A DNA stretch of 49,067 nucleotides from Phallusia fumigata (Eukaryota > Chordata > Ascidiacea > Phlebobranchia > Ascidiidae), in assembly GCA_008931825.1 (NCBI GenBank), contig QXVZ01011778.1, positions 1 to 49,067 on the forward strand, read 5' to 3'. Shown in pieces: positions 31,756-44,500 of this stretch. The translations under genes and the position numbers were made by a program. The notes beneath the pieces are model-generated. The model saw only the letters and a list, made by a program, of their open reading frames with translations, did not search any database and was not told the origin of the DNA. Within the stretch, counting starts at the first letter, position 1; every line of letters starts with the position of its first letter.

Positions 31756-32309
31756 TCCGTTTGTGTTTCTAAAGTTTCTTCGGATACAGTTTTTTCAGTG
31801 GAAAACTAAATATGTACAGTTAGGCTTGTTTTAGCGTGTTCGCGAACGAGCTTCCTGCAATCATGCGCTCGACGTTTTAGCGAAAATTGCGTGTGTGACA
31901 ACCAGGGTCTATAATAGGGAGTTCCAGCAGGTACATTGTTTAGGGGCCCGTAAGCTAAAGAGGGGGCCCATGAACGTTTAGGAGAAGTGTTTACACATGT
32001 AGCCCTAGATACAGTTTGCCTCAATTTATATTTCCAAATATATTTGTAAGTATTAGGGGCCCTAATCGGGTTAGTGCTGATTTGAACGATTTTCCTAAAG
32101 GCCCTGGTGCCAACCAATCTATTGCGTGCCACACAGCGGTCATCGATTTATGTTTGCGTAATCGTGACATGTATTGACTTGCCGTGTTTCAGTTGTCAAA
32201 CAAAAATAACCTTATTGTTTGAAGCTGTCAGAGGCGGACAATATGTCATAGTTTAATTGTGACAACTCCTTGATTGCAAACTGCTTTACGCAAATCTATA
32301 TTTTTGACG

Positions 32310-32480
32310 ATTAACAAGAAAACTCTAATAGGAAGATACAAGCCAGTACTCGCGCGTGAAACATTCTCTACGTTTCGACAAACGCTGTTGTCATCATCAG
32401 AAACAAAACGCAAGAAAATGTTTTACACACAAGTACTCTATCTTCTTATTGAGGCGTTTCAAACCGTGAATTTTGTACCT
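32310..32480. mobile_element. MITE family A copy, near complete
   Basis: Left end TAATAGGAAGATACAAGCC then AGTACT. Right end AGTACTCTATCTTCTTATTG then AGGCGTTTCAAACCGTGAA. The interior is itself nearly palindromic around the core CGTTTCGACAAACGCTG (32371-32400). It lies about 80 bp upstream of the first coding exon of the glutaminase-like gene, so it may fall in that gene's promoter or 5' UTR. Confidence 0.75.
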
Positions 32481-32559
32481 AAGAATTTAAAACCAACAAA
32501 AAAATTATTCCATCCAGGTCCCGGTTTTAGCTTAAACTTTTAATGACATCGGCCACTCA

Positions 32560-35500
32560 ATGAAAGACGGGAAAACCCCCGAGAGTGACGTCATCAACGG
32601 AAATCGCCGATTGCCGTGGCGACGGAGATACCATGACGTACAAGTGACAAGTTTGTTGCATACCGACGTTAAAGGTGAGTCCAATTGAGAGGCGCGAATC
32701 GTTTGTTACGTCATAATATTCGTGTTTTTGTGGCACGCGCGATATCCCCACTTTTTGAATTTATTCTCGTTTTGTAATGCGCTGTGCGTTCATGCGTATC
32801 GCCCTGGTAAAAATATCGCCTGTAGTTGCCATAAAACTGCAACGCATTCCAGCGAAAAAATTATTTCTGGACATTTTTGTTCATGTTACACATTTACACA
32901 TTTACGATGTTGACTAATCCGTTAAGGGTGCTAACATGTTTTTATAAAAGTGGACAAAATGTCTTGAAAACATTTTACATTGCACCAAAAACGTATGTGA
33001 TTGTAATTGCATGCATGTAACATGTAGCGTAATATTTTTTGATTCACAACTTCTATTTTAAAAAGTGCGCTACAACATTTTTGTAGTGGCTGTTGTGTTG
33101 TTTTTAGTTGTGTAGGCAAACACTTGTAGTTGTCGAACCATTGGTTGCCACTGAGGCAAGGAATTCCACTACCTGTTTGAAATTCCAAACTTTCCACATG
33201 ATTGACAGTTACGACTTGCTCGTGTTAGCGTGAATAGCTCCACTTTACCGGGCCAGCGCCTGCAGTAAAAGCTTGGCTCACTTTCGCTCAGAGCTCGTAC
33301 TGAGTTGGCCAAATTTGGAATTTCATTTTTTACGCAAGGTGTTTTGCAAAAAAGCTTTTTTCATCAAAACATAACTGCCAGAGAATTTAAGCGGCATTGC
33401 TCAACCCAATGGAACCTGATGGGTTGACCCAAATTGAAGTCACCAACTTCAAAAAATCGAAAAAATCAAATAAATATGATCCAACGGAACTGCAATGAGG
33501 CAGGTAGCTTGACAGTAGACAGTGGATTGTGAGCATAATGCATTCAGCCGTTGTTCCGCTCATCGAGGATAGAAATGTTACACAAAACAAAGCCACAATG
33601 ACGTCACAAAAGACTGGGTTTGTATTTCCACTCAATTCTTTTCATGCCCCAGGTTTAAGCGGGATTTCGGGGTAAAAACATTACCCCTCTTGAGCCCCAA
33701 GCTCTTAGCCCAACAGGGTCCCGTTACCCACAATCGTGCAACAAAACCCATCATTCTGACATCACAATAATAGAACCGCTCAAGCATGACCGTGGGATCG
33801 ACGATCAATGCGTGATTAATCTCACATCGGTTCGTGTTGGGGTTAAAAGAAATTGCCCGAATCGATGTGAATGACCTTGTGTCGTGGTTTGATCGGAATG
33901 TTCAAGAATTTGTTGTCCGCACTTTGAAGTTTGAATTGTGTAAAAAGCGATGTTTTGCAAACAGGTTGCAGCAAAAAAATATGACGGCATTTTTTTCAAA
34001 CGGATTTACTACATTATTAATTTTGATCACTTTTAACTTCATCACCACAAAAATTTCACCGTCTTTTTCGTCAAATAAAAAAGTTAATGTACATACAAAA
34101 TAGTTAACTATAAAACAGCTGGTTGTTCTAGAATAGCTGTTGTGAATCCAGAATATTGAATCGTCTTATATTATTTTTAGCAATATTACAAACAGAATTG
34201 CGAGTAAGAACCATTGAAGTAGTCATACCCCCTGAAAACTATCAAATTGCCCCCTTGTGGGTAATTACCCCTGATTAAGAATCCATCATCTAATAAAATC
34301 CTTGCTTTGTCTCTTTATAGTCACAACGGTTCGGACTGTGGACAAATCTGACTTCCACGAAAGCGAGGCTGCGCTGAGACTACTTTTTGCGACCAATCAC
34401 GACGTCGGAAACGGGAGCCCTCCTAGCAACGGATCCCTCCCCAATTTCAGGCACCTCAATTGTCATGGCAACGCAACAAAGCTGGACGTCATCCCTGAAA
34501 TTGCCAGTGACGTCAACCAACCCCATCATGACGTCAGCAACTCCATTTTTCAGCGTTTTCTGGGCGGGCCAGCGCACGATCTGCAGAAAGGTGAATTAGC
34601 TGAGATATTTACTTCTTTACTTTTTTTTTATGTAAAACCGTGATTCCGAAACTGAGCGTTGCAACGCCATGATGCTTCGTTTTAATCTTCCGAGGGCGCC
34701 GCACTATAATTTCGTTTCGTAGCTAACTTTTGTGTCCACATATACAACTTTGACAATAAGCGTCTTTATCAAATTTCTTATCGCTGGTGCGTCGAAAGTC
34801 CAACCAACTTTCCAAAGCGTCGCATCGAAAAATTTTGAGAAACCTTAATTTGAAGCAATGTGTAACTTTACTTACATAGCTTGCATTTCGTTGCTGCATT
34901 CAAAGTTTATTTCGTAATTGCAAAACAAAAACACTGGCTTTCTTCAGGGCACCCAAATTAACTTTATTTTTCCAGGTCGGTTGCACAATGAAGCCTCTGA
35001 AAGCGACTCGTCCGATAATAACCACGTGGTGGCGCACAGGAGAAGTAAAAAATCTCGCAAGACACGGGTCAAACGTCGCCACACGGTGTCAGGAGAGAGC
35101 GCGATAAACTTGGACGACATACAGGTAGCAGCTTTGGACTTCAACATATATCAATTTTCTTAACGGCATGTAAGACCACTGTGACCACGCATGCTTTTGT
35201 ATGCCTATATTAATTACCCACACCGTGTACCATTGTCCCCTGTATTGTTTTTGGCAGTGTTTCATACCGGAACGGAACGAAAAGAAATAACGTTATTCGG
35301 TCTGGGCAATTTATTTATTTCGGTATTTCGTTCCGGTACCGATATTTTCATTTCGTTCCGGTCTGACCGAAACAAAATTATAACGGTATTTTTTCGGTAT
35401 TTCGGTCTGAGTTTCTTGTCAAATCTAATTAACTGCAGTGTAAACAAGCTCTTAACCGAACAAAGTAAGCAAGTTAAAACACAAAAGGTTGTTGTTTGGT

Positions 35501-38500
35501 GGTTATTACGTCACATAACACGTAACAATTATGATCAAGTAGATGACTCCTCCACTCCAGACAAACATTATCGGAGCATTTGGGATAAAATAAACACAAG
35601 GATAACGTTAGGTATCAAACACGAAATTTCAAGCAACTCTTCCGGGTTATATGCCAAGACCGAAACACCGGAATAAAAAATAGCGGTATTTCGTTCCGTT
35701 CCGGTATTTTTATTTTTTTTTATTTCGTTATTTCGTTCCGGTAATTGGACCAAAATTTATTTATTTCGTTCCGTTCCGGTATGAAACACTGGTTTTTGGT
35801 TGGTCAGTATGTGTTTGCCCAAGCAAATATTTAATTTCTAGTCAACGGGAAATTTCATGATTGAGAACTAGTTTGACACACTTAACCACAGAAGCTGGCA
35901 AAGTCCCCCAATTTATACTGCCCAAAAAATTCACCCTTTTAACAAACGCTTGCCACATGGAAGGCGAAAGCTCGATCCCGAGCGAGCTTGAAATAAAAGT
36001 AAAACATTCCATTGCCAAAGGGTGACTGGCCCTTCCAATATCACAACAAAGGCCTGTCCAGCATAACCCAATCCCAGCTTGTTGATCCGATCCCATAGTT
36101 CGCCAGCTATTGTCGCTAACTACAACCCATTGTGTGTTGATCAATAGATTTAATGGCGGGTGGGGTTATAACTCTGCTGTCGCACTGTCTTCGTCGTAAT
36201 CAATACTTTTCATTAACTTTTCCAGCTCGCACCGTCAGTTTCTGTGATTTTTAACAAGGATGTTGAAGATTAGTTGAAGGTTTTTTAGGTGACACTTCTG
36301 TGGTGTTTTTATCCGCCTGTCTTGTCGCTTTAGTTGAAGGATTAGGAATGAGGTGATTATTTATGGCACGCCAAGTGATTCACGAGTTCATATTCTGATG
36401 CATTTTTGAGCCAAATTAAGCGACCCTTTTTTATCTTTAACGTTAAGTGCAGTGCAACTGCAGCAACGAGCTACAGAGAGCACATGTAAACCAGATTTTA
36501 CAAAATTAAAGTAGAACCATCAAGCAGTGACGTCATCAACATCGCACGCGAAGCCATTGAGATTTTGACATAATTTGTAAACATGCTGCGTTTAGAAAGT
36601 TGCCAATTACCTCTGTTTAGTTGTTTTAAATCAGGGTGCTACAAGTTTATGGACGTCCGTTTTTTTTCACACAAGGGACGTTGCTGTACATGATTATCCA
36701 CTTTAACATATAAATGAAAAATTGTAAGCTTATATTTTATTTTGCAAACTGTTGGCGTTTTCACACTCAGGCGAGGAAAAGTTTATTTTTTCAAAGACTT
36801 TTGCGCTAAGTTTCAGGGGCTAATAAATTTTGCATGACGCATAAGGCGCGAAAACAGTTTGCATTAAATAAATTATTAAATGTACATAGAAACTCTTTAC
36901 GTACGCTTTCATTTGTTTTAAATGCAAGAAGGTACCGGGTAACTGGTATTGTTCGGAGATCTCAATTTAAAATGGAAGGTGTATGACTTAAGTTTTTTTT
37001 TCAGAAATGGATTTCAGACTCTGCGAAACAACGTCCCTGTGACGTAACACTAAGCGACGATGACGCAAACGCCGTCATAGCCAAGCCCAAAGTTCTACGA
37101 ACCAAACTGGCCCTGACGAAAAAACGAGAGAACGGCGACATGTACGCATGGGAAAAAGGCGAACGAGAGAGGGCGTGGAAAAAAGGCCTGGGCAGCTGTT
37201 TGCACGGATCAGCTGACACAGCCGTGCGTTGTGATGTCACAAACGTTAGAGGTAACGGCTCAGTGAGCGCGAGGGAGCCAGCAGAGAGGATTTTAACGGT
37301 GGGAATAAACCGCAGTCGGAACTGTTTTTTGACTCCGCGGCCTTTTTACCGGAATGCGACGTCACACTACAGCCAAGTGACGTGGACCAGGTCACGTGGA
37401 TACGCAAGTGACGTCATAAGGGAGACGCTGCGGAACGGCGGAAGTATGGAACACGTGCGCTCATCCGGTGAAGGTAAGGCACCTCTACGCGACGTGTAAA
37501 AGTAACGACAGAATGGACGATGTTAACCTAGGTTTTCAATAGTTTTAATAAGAAGATACAATCCCGCGCTTGCGTGAAAAACGTTTCCACCATACCAGGT
37601 GATGACAACAGCGTTTGTCGAAACGTAGAAGATGTTTTACACACAAGTACTGGATTGCATCTTATTGGAACAAACGAAGGATTTAGTAATGCACCCATTC
37701 TACGTGGTGCCTTGCAATCGCGGTATCTCTTTGCCTGTTTCCTATAGTCATATCGCGCGGTTTTCTCCAACTTAGTGACGGCTTTAACGCCATATTGTGT
37801 AGCGATGTCTTCATAGTTTAAATAAACTATTGCCGCCAAAATGACGTGCAAGGCAAATGATACTAGTATGTCAAACCATAGCAGTATACGAAATCGGAAA
37901 ATTTGGCGAAATTTGCTACTTTATGGGGCGAAATAACCGACATTTTTCGTGCTTACTGGTGCGTGACGGACGTGTCAAAGGAAGTAACCCAGTGTCAGAG
38001 CGAAACGAACCCCCAATTTGCTGCAATATTATCCCAGCCACCGCACAGAAAATGCTGTATAAAAATTTCCAAACAATGCGTCGAGGAAATGTTGCTGTTA
38101 GGCTCGAATTTAATTAGGCGTAATTTGAAATCAATATATAACTCCGAATACCTCTTCATGGGGCTTTACCTGATGTGTTTTGCTAGCGAGGCAAAGAAGC
38201 GACTTAGCACCAATGCAGACGTTGTGTTTATGTTTGGCAAACTAAGGAACCGACTGGTGGAGATAAAAGAGACTGTCTATAGTGCCCGAACAGCTTTATC
38301 GACCTAGGCTCTAGTCCCTTGTTGCAAATGCCATTACGTTTTGTAAACGCTCGACTAATATGCCATTTACATGCACCTTGTTGTTCCGATGGGACGTTAG
38401 TGAGGGAATTTAGCTTGGGTATTGAGAGTTAAATCTGCGTAGGAATAGCTCCATTCCAAGATCAAATTTTGTTTTAAACTCATAAAACCAAGTTAAGTAC

Positions 38501-41500
38501 TCAATTCACGGTTTAAATTGTCTCAGTAAAAAGTCAGCACTTGTGTGTAAAACATTTCGACATGGTTAGCATTCCTGTTGATGTCAACAGCGTTTTTCGA
38601 AACGTAGAAAATGTTTTACATGCAAATACTGGTTTGTATCTTCTTGTTCATTTATTGCCCCTCAATGAATCTTGACTAAACCTGTTTGTTGCATAACCTG
38701 CTTTGCGAAAAAAATCACAGGGGAATTAAATTCAATTCGCAGCGACAATCAGGAGCCTCGTAAAATAATTTTGTGCCCACCGGAATTGGGGGTTCAAGTC
38801 GCGGTCAACATACTCGTGGGGACTCGATGTGCGTTGGGTTTGTCAAAATAATTTAATGCAGTGGTTAGGGTTGTAAGCCACCTGGACATTTCGTGTGCCC
38901 CCATGTGTCGTTGCGTAACCCGATCAATCAACCGTTGTGAGGTTGGGTATTTCAACCACGTGGTTTTCGGCGAGACGTCATAACCAAAAATCAATTTTTG
39001 TGTGTCGATATAGTCTTGAATTAAAGCAGTGTTAAATTTGTGAGCAACCATGTAAAATCGTTACCGTTTTTGTGGCATGAAAATTTTCCAAAATTACATA
39101 ATTTTTAACCTAGTAGCTCTTCCACAACACTAACTTGAAGCTCTTGAATCAAAAACAGTTTGATGTTCATGCATTTGTGGGATTGACCAGTGATATAGGT
39201 TGAAATACTGTTCTCTTTCTGAACAGCACAAAAACCGAAGTATTTGTGACTCACAAATGTCACTATGACGTGTACATCGGTGCATAGTTCAAGTGAAACT
39301 TAATCTTTTCGAATCTAATCAAAACAAACTAAAACTTCAACAAATCCTCCCTCAGGGCACGAATCTGTCTCCAATAACAATATCCACAGACGTTCACCTT
39401 GACATTTACATGGTAATCCAGACCATAGCAGTTTGGACTATTGGTCTGTTCATTTTGGTCCATCGCATTCATCCAACTGTCCAGCGAAGACAAACTGCTG
39501 ACACGTTGTCGCGTTGCTAGTTTGCCAAATTTATTTTTATCCACAATGTACAACGCCTGAATTTTTAATTTGATTTAAGTAGGTGACTTCAATTTTGGTC
39601 TACCCATCGCGTCAACTGGGTTGGAGCCGCTTAAGTTTTTTGCTCAGGGAAACAGAAGTGGCAAAGACAGGATTAGAACTAACAACTTTGTGAGCGCAAG
39701 GCAGTCGCGCTGATCGCTCAGGCATCTTGGCGGCGTTTATCAAGAGCCACGATAAACAAACTTGTTTAAAAACGTATATACCAGCTCTCGGCAGCGTTTT
39801 CAAAAATTCGGCTTTTTTAAGACTCGTGTCCCTCTCCCATCTCCTCCCCCCTCCCCCCCAAAAAAAATACCACACAACATTTAACATCTTTCAACAAAAT
39901 AAACCGTGGATGCTGTGAATGTATCAAACCCATTTTGGTGTGTGAAAATTTAATGATTTGCGAGTCAAGGGCTTATTGGATTTCTTTAGATCGTCTATCG
40001 GGTTAAAAGGTTAAGAATCGCTACAGTAAACGTGTTTTCCTTCACTTGGTGCCATCTTACCGGGTCACATGACCGCAAAACAAACGCACCATTGTTACGC
40101 ACATTGATTTGTGGTCGGTTGTTACGTAAAATAATTGATTCTTTCTTTAATCCCTGTCAAGCTGAGGTAATCTGTACCAAATGACAACGATTGATTTAAG
40201 CAGTCAGTTCCAAGCATGTGATTCTCAAGGACAACGCGAGGATATTTTTTGACAAAAATTTTATTCGTCCCGTTTGCTTAAGGGTAAATTTTTTTATTTT
40301 AAACTTAAATTTTCCATCTACCAATACAAATTGCAGTTTTTGGCAGTAAAAGTATAAAACGCCCAAAAAAGGAAAAACTATTTAGGTTATAAACTGCCAT
40401 TTTGCAACGTCTAATTCGATTCCTCTGTCAGCATTTGAACTCGCGACTTTGAGATTCGCGTGGCGTACGATTTCTGAACACAAAGCCATGATTTTAATTT
40501 GATTCCCTCCAAATTATTTTCCTTTGAAGTGAGCCGCGAAGCGCCGACAAAACTGGATTGCGGCAAGGTTAACGGCTGCAGCCCAAAATAACCTGCCCCG
40601 TAATATAATTTGCATCGGATTGGTGGCGCTGGCCCCAAGACGTGTGTATTTACGGCGTCTCTAATTGACAGTCCCGACAGTTCGCTTGTACATACCAGGT
40701 TCGTTTTAGCTCCCTGCTGTTGATTTAACAACAGCGGCGGCGGCGATTTAATGCATTTGGAGGCCAGTGCTAAAGGTTTCGTCGATTTGCGGTAATGGAC
40801 TGTGACTTCGATGGTCGGAAATAGACTTAGATTAAAAACTCTATTCGGTTCCGTTAATGGGTCACGCCCGCGGTTCTCGAACTGTACGTCGCGACACCCT
40901 GGTGCGTCGTTTTAATTGTCCAAGGGCGTCGCACAATAATTCAGTTTCGTAGCTAATCTGTTTTTAAAGTCAATAAACACAACTTTGACAATAAGCGTCT
41001 TTGGTAAATTCTTATCGCTGCTGCGTCGAAAATCCAACTCAACTCAACTGAAAAGGCATCGCATCGAATAAAGTTTGGGAAACGCTGGATCAAACAATCC
41101 ACGACGCGAATAGATTTTAGGTACAACCTCGTTTTGCTTGCAAGGTTGTTGGTTCTAATCCCACCTCGATTTTGTGCGTTGCCCTGAGAAACGTAAGTCT
41201 CCAACGCTACAATAAAAAATGGCCTGTTGGAACCGCAATTTTCAGGTCGCTTGACAGCGGACTTGAGATGGCAATATTACCTCCACCAAGAATTTTTGTC
41301 TCTTATTTGTACTGTTGTATTTTGTATCTTTGTAAAATGATCGTTATTTTTTGTTTTTCTTTTTTTCTTTTCCTGTAGATTTTTTGTTTCTTCGTGGTGA
41401 TTAAGCGCCCGAATAAAATATAAAAAAAAGAATTTCAAAAACAAACCAATATGAATCTTCTCATTAAGGCCATTTGAAACCGTGAATTGTGTGCTTAAAT

Positions 41501-44500
41501 ATTTCTTTTTATTTATCCAAATTCCCATTTCAGTGCTTGACCCGCAGTTGTTTGTTTGCAGAAGACGCACAGCACTGCAACGGTTCCACCAAGGACACGC
41601 GATACGACACATTCCTTGACCTTTCCAAACTCCATTTAGACGATGACGTCAAACCAGACGGTGACGTGATCGAAAGTGGTGAAGGCAAAAACGCAACGAC
41701 CTTGGAAAACCACGAGGCGACCTTGGATAACGAAGTCAGGGGGCAACGCCTTGAAGAATGTGAACTTAATCCAACACAACGCACAACGAATGGAGAAAAC
41801 ATTAAGAAACAAGATTTTGGTGGTTCTTTGGGATCAAGCAGTGGAATTGATGGTGACATTAAGCAAGATTTAGAAAAGTCCACTAGTGAAAAAAATGGAA
41901 GGCCTGATATTTTCCTTGACACTTCTGTCAATGGGAAGATAAAAAGTACAGACAATGTACTAGCAGGTGAAATCGCATTGTTGGAAGACAACAGTCCAAG
42001 TTTTGATTCTTGTCAGCGAAATGGAGAGCTTCAACTTAATGCTTCTGATTGTAACACCCACACAGAAGGTTGTGTGGCTATGGACAAACAAAACAACATT
42101 GATTCTCACCTGATAAAAAGTGATAAATTACCTTCACAAGGCGCTAAGCCCAATGAAATCCACGATGAAATTACTAATGTTGTCAGCAATCACGCAACAG
42201 CTAGCACTGTTAGCTCTAATTGTGTTGATGACAACATAAGTTCTTCTGCTGCCGGCCATGACGTGTTTGAAGATGGTATCACAAGCAATTTAAAAACTGA
42301 CAGTAATTCATCAAATGACACAACCACGATATCTCCAATTAACGCAGGTGTTATTTTGTCAGTTGAGTCCACAAACACTGAACGATCTGGCCCTAAGATG
42401 TTGCCAAATAACATGACCCTTGAAATTCAAGATCTTGCAGCAGAAATTAAAGAAACAAATTTGAAACAACTTGATCAAAGTTCGGTTTTAAATGCTAATG
42501 AAAGCAGTGAAAGACACTTGCATGACAGTAGCACACATGATGTTTTACAAAATGAAATTAAAACAGTAAGTGAAGTCCATCAAAAAACATCTGACACTGA
42601 CCCACACAAAGATGATGTTCCAATGTTATCTGACATTGATTCTCAGTCGGGAAGCAGCGTGGTTACCAACGATGACTCTGGTTTTGTGTTTCCCTTTGAA
42701 GTAGACGTTTTGTCCTCCAGGGACAAAACTCTCTCGTTGGACCGCAATGCTTTTAAATGCCAAGAAATACCACCATATTTTAACAAAGAACAAAATACCA
42801 AAAAAGAACTGGCAGACAGAGCAGCGATGCATTCTGGAATGCAGAGACTGTATCAAATCACATTGTCTAGTGTTACTAGCAAGGAAAAAAGTTTTGCTAT
42901 GATTAAGGACCTTTTTGATCTTATTGAAGCCAAAGGGATCCGCTTATCCGACCCAAGACTGAAGGAATCGTTTCGAAAGATTGAAGTGGAACCCCAAGGA
43001 GCAGATACTGCACTTACCTTTGATGTATTTTCAAGGTAATATGATCTACTTATTTGGTCACCTAAAAATTGCCTATATCAGTGGTTGTCCATCATATTTT
43101 ATTGTATGAACCCCTTTAACTGATATTTAAAGTTCAAATTCCCCCACTGAAAATATATAGCTCGTAAACGGGTAAGTTGAAATCAGTTGAAGAGAAGAGA
43201 AACTTAGTTCTTACAATTGACACCATTTTGGACTCTACAAAAATATTACTATAGGTTTGGAATGATATTTTAATCCATAATGAGGAGAGTTTATCACATT
43301 TAAACAAATCCCCCCTTGCAAATACAAAATCTCCCTAGTGGGTAATTTCCCCAACTCTTAACTGTCTTTTTAATTCCCAATTTAAATTTTTAAACAAACA
43401 ACTTTAAATGTATAACGTATTTTTTATTTTGTCCAAACTGCATAATCTTGATGTTAAGGTTTGTTGTTGTTGCAGAATATGCGAGCCATCATTCAAATTC
43501 ATCAGAAGTATTTTACTCAGCCAACTATCTGTACCAGGTTTCAGTATTTTTAAACTTCGAATGGAAAGAATTTTTGAAGTCATCAAAGCCTTGCTGGATG
43601 AAGTGGTAAATAATTTCTATTCCTGACAACAAAATCATGTGGAAAGCTTATACACAGAACTGTTTTATAATTCCCCAAACTATGTACACAATATAATACA
43701 TGGCCCAGACGGTAAATTAAACTGGCATTTGTGTTTAATTAGCACTGGGAAAAACCATTTTTTAGGCCATGTTGGGTTTATTTTGTGTGTTACACAATGG
43801 AAAGACAAAAGTAGACAATGAAATTTCCAAAATACTCTGTCTATTGTTTTTTGTATGTCCTGGTAGTTTTACTCACATTAAAATTTTTGAACATGCAATC
43901 CCTAGACTATTCTGTAATAAAGTTGTCTTGCATAGGCTAACTGTTTAATGCAAACGTTATTGGACTGATATAAATTGCACATATAATGATTAATTATTTT
44001 CATCTGCTTTTGATTAATTATTTTCATCTGCTATTTTCATCAATGTCTGCTCGATGTTGTTAACAGAAAGAGGAGCCTTCAAAATCCATTGAACCTTGCT
44101 CCAATTACAATGTGATGATGCGCCGACAGAAACAGAGCGGTGGAACAAATTTATCATTGTCTGTCTGCACGGTTGATGGACAACGCTTGTCCTTTGGTGA
44201 CAAAGGTATTTTTTTAGTTGAAAAATCACTTGGCAAAGAAAATCATAGCCACACTATAGCATTAACAGTGTTGTGTTTGACAGGAAATAAGTTTGTTATT
44301 AAGATTTTTGCACTGTCCCAGTTTTGCCAGCATTGACCTTTTTATTCCTATTCAATTAGAGTCTACTGGATTGAAACATTGTTGGTACTGAGGCAAGATG
44401 GGGTTTGAACCCATGACCCTGTAAACACTTGAACTAATTATGTAACATTTTGGCAACAGCTGCATCTTTCATAGCTTATTGTATTTAAAAGGCAAAAACT

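Noticed and set aside
35191-35676. 161-residue open frame as a transposase
   Set aside because: It starts outside the MITE, crosses its left end and consists largely of the TTTCGTTCCGG subterminal repeats translated. No transposase motif is present.
35842-36144. 100-residue minus-strand open frame next to the hAT-type MITE
   Set aside because: No recognisable domain, no splice context, and it lies in an intron. Kept out for lack of support, though it cannot be excluded.
41530-41991. 153-residue minus-strand open frame
   Set aside because: Shadow of the large coding exon of the glutaminase-like gene on the plus strand.
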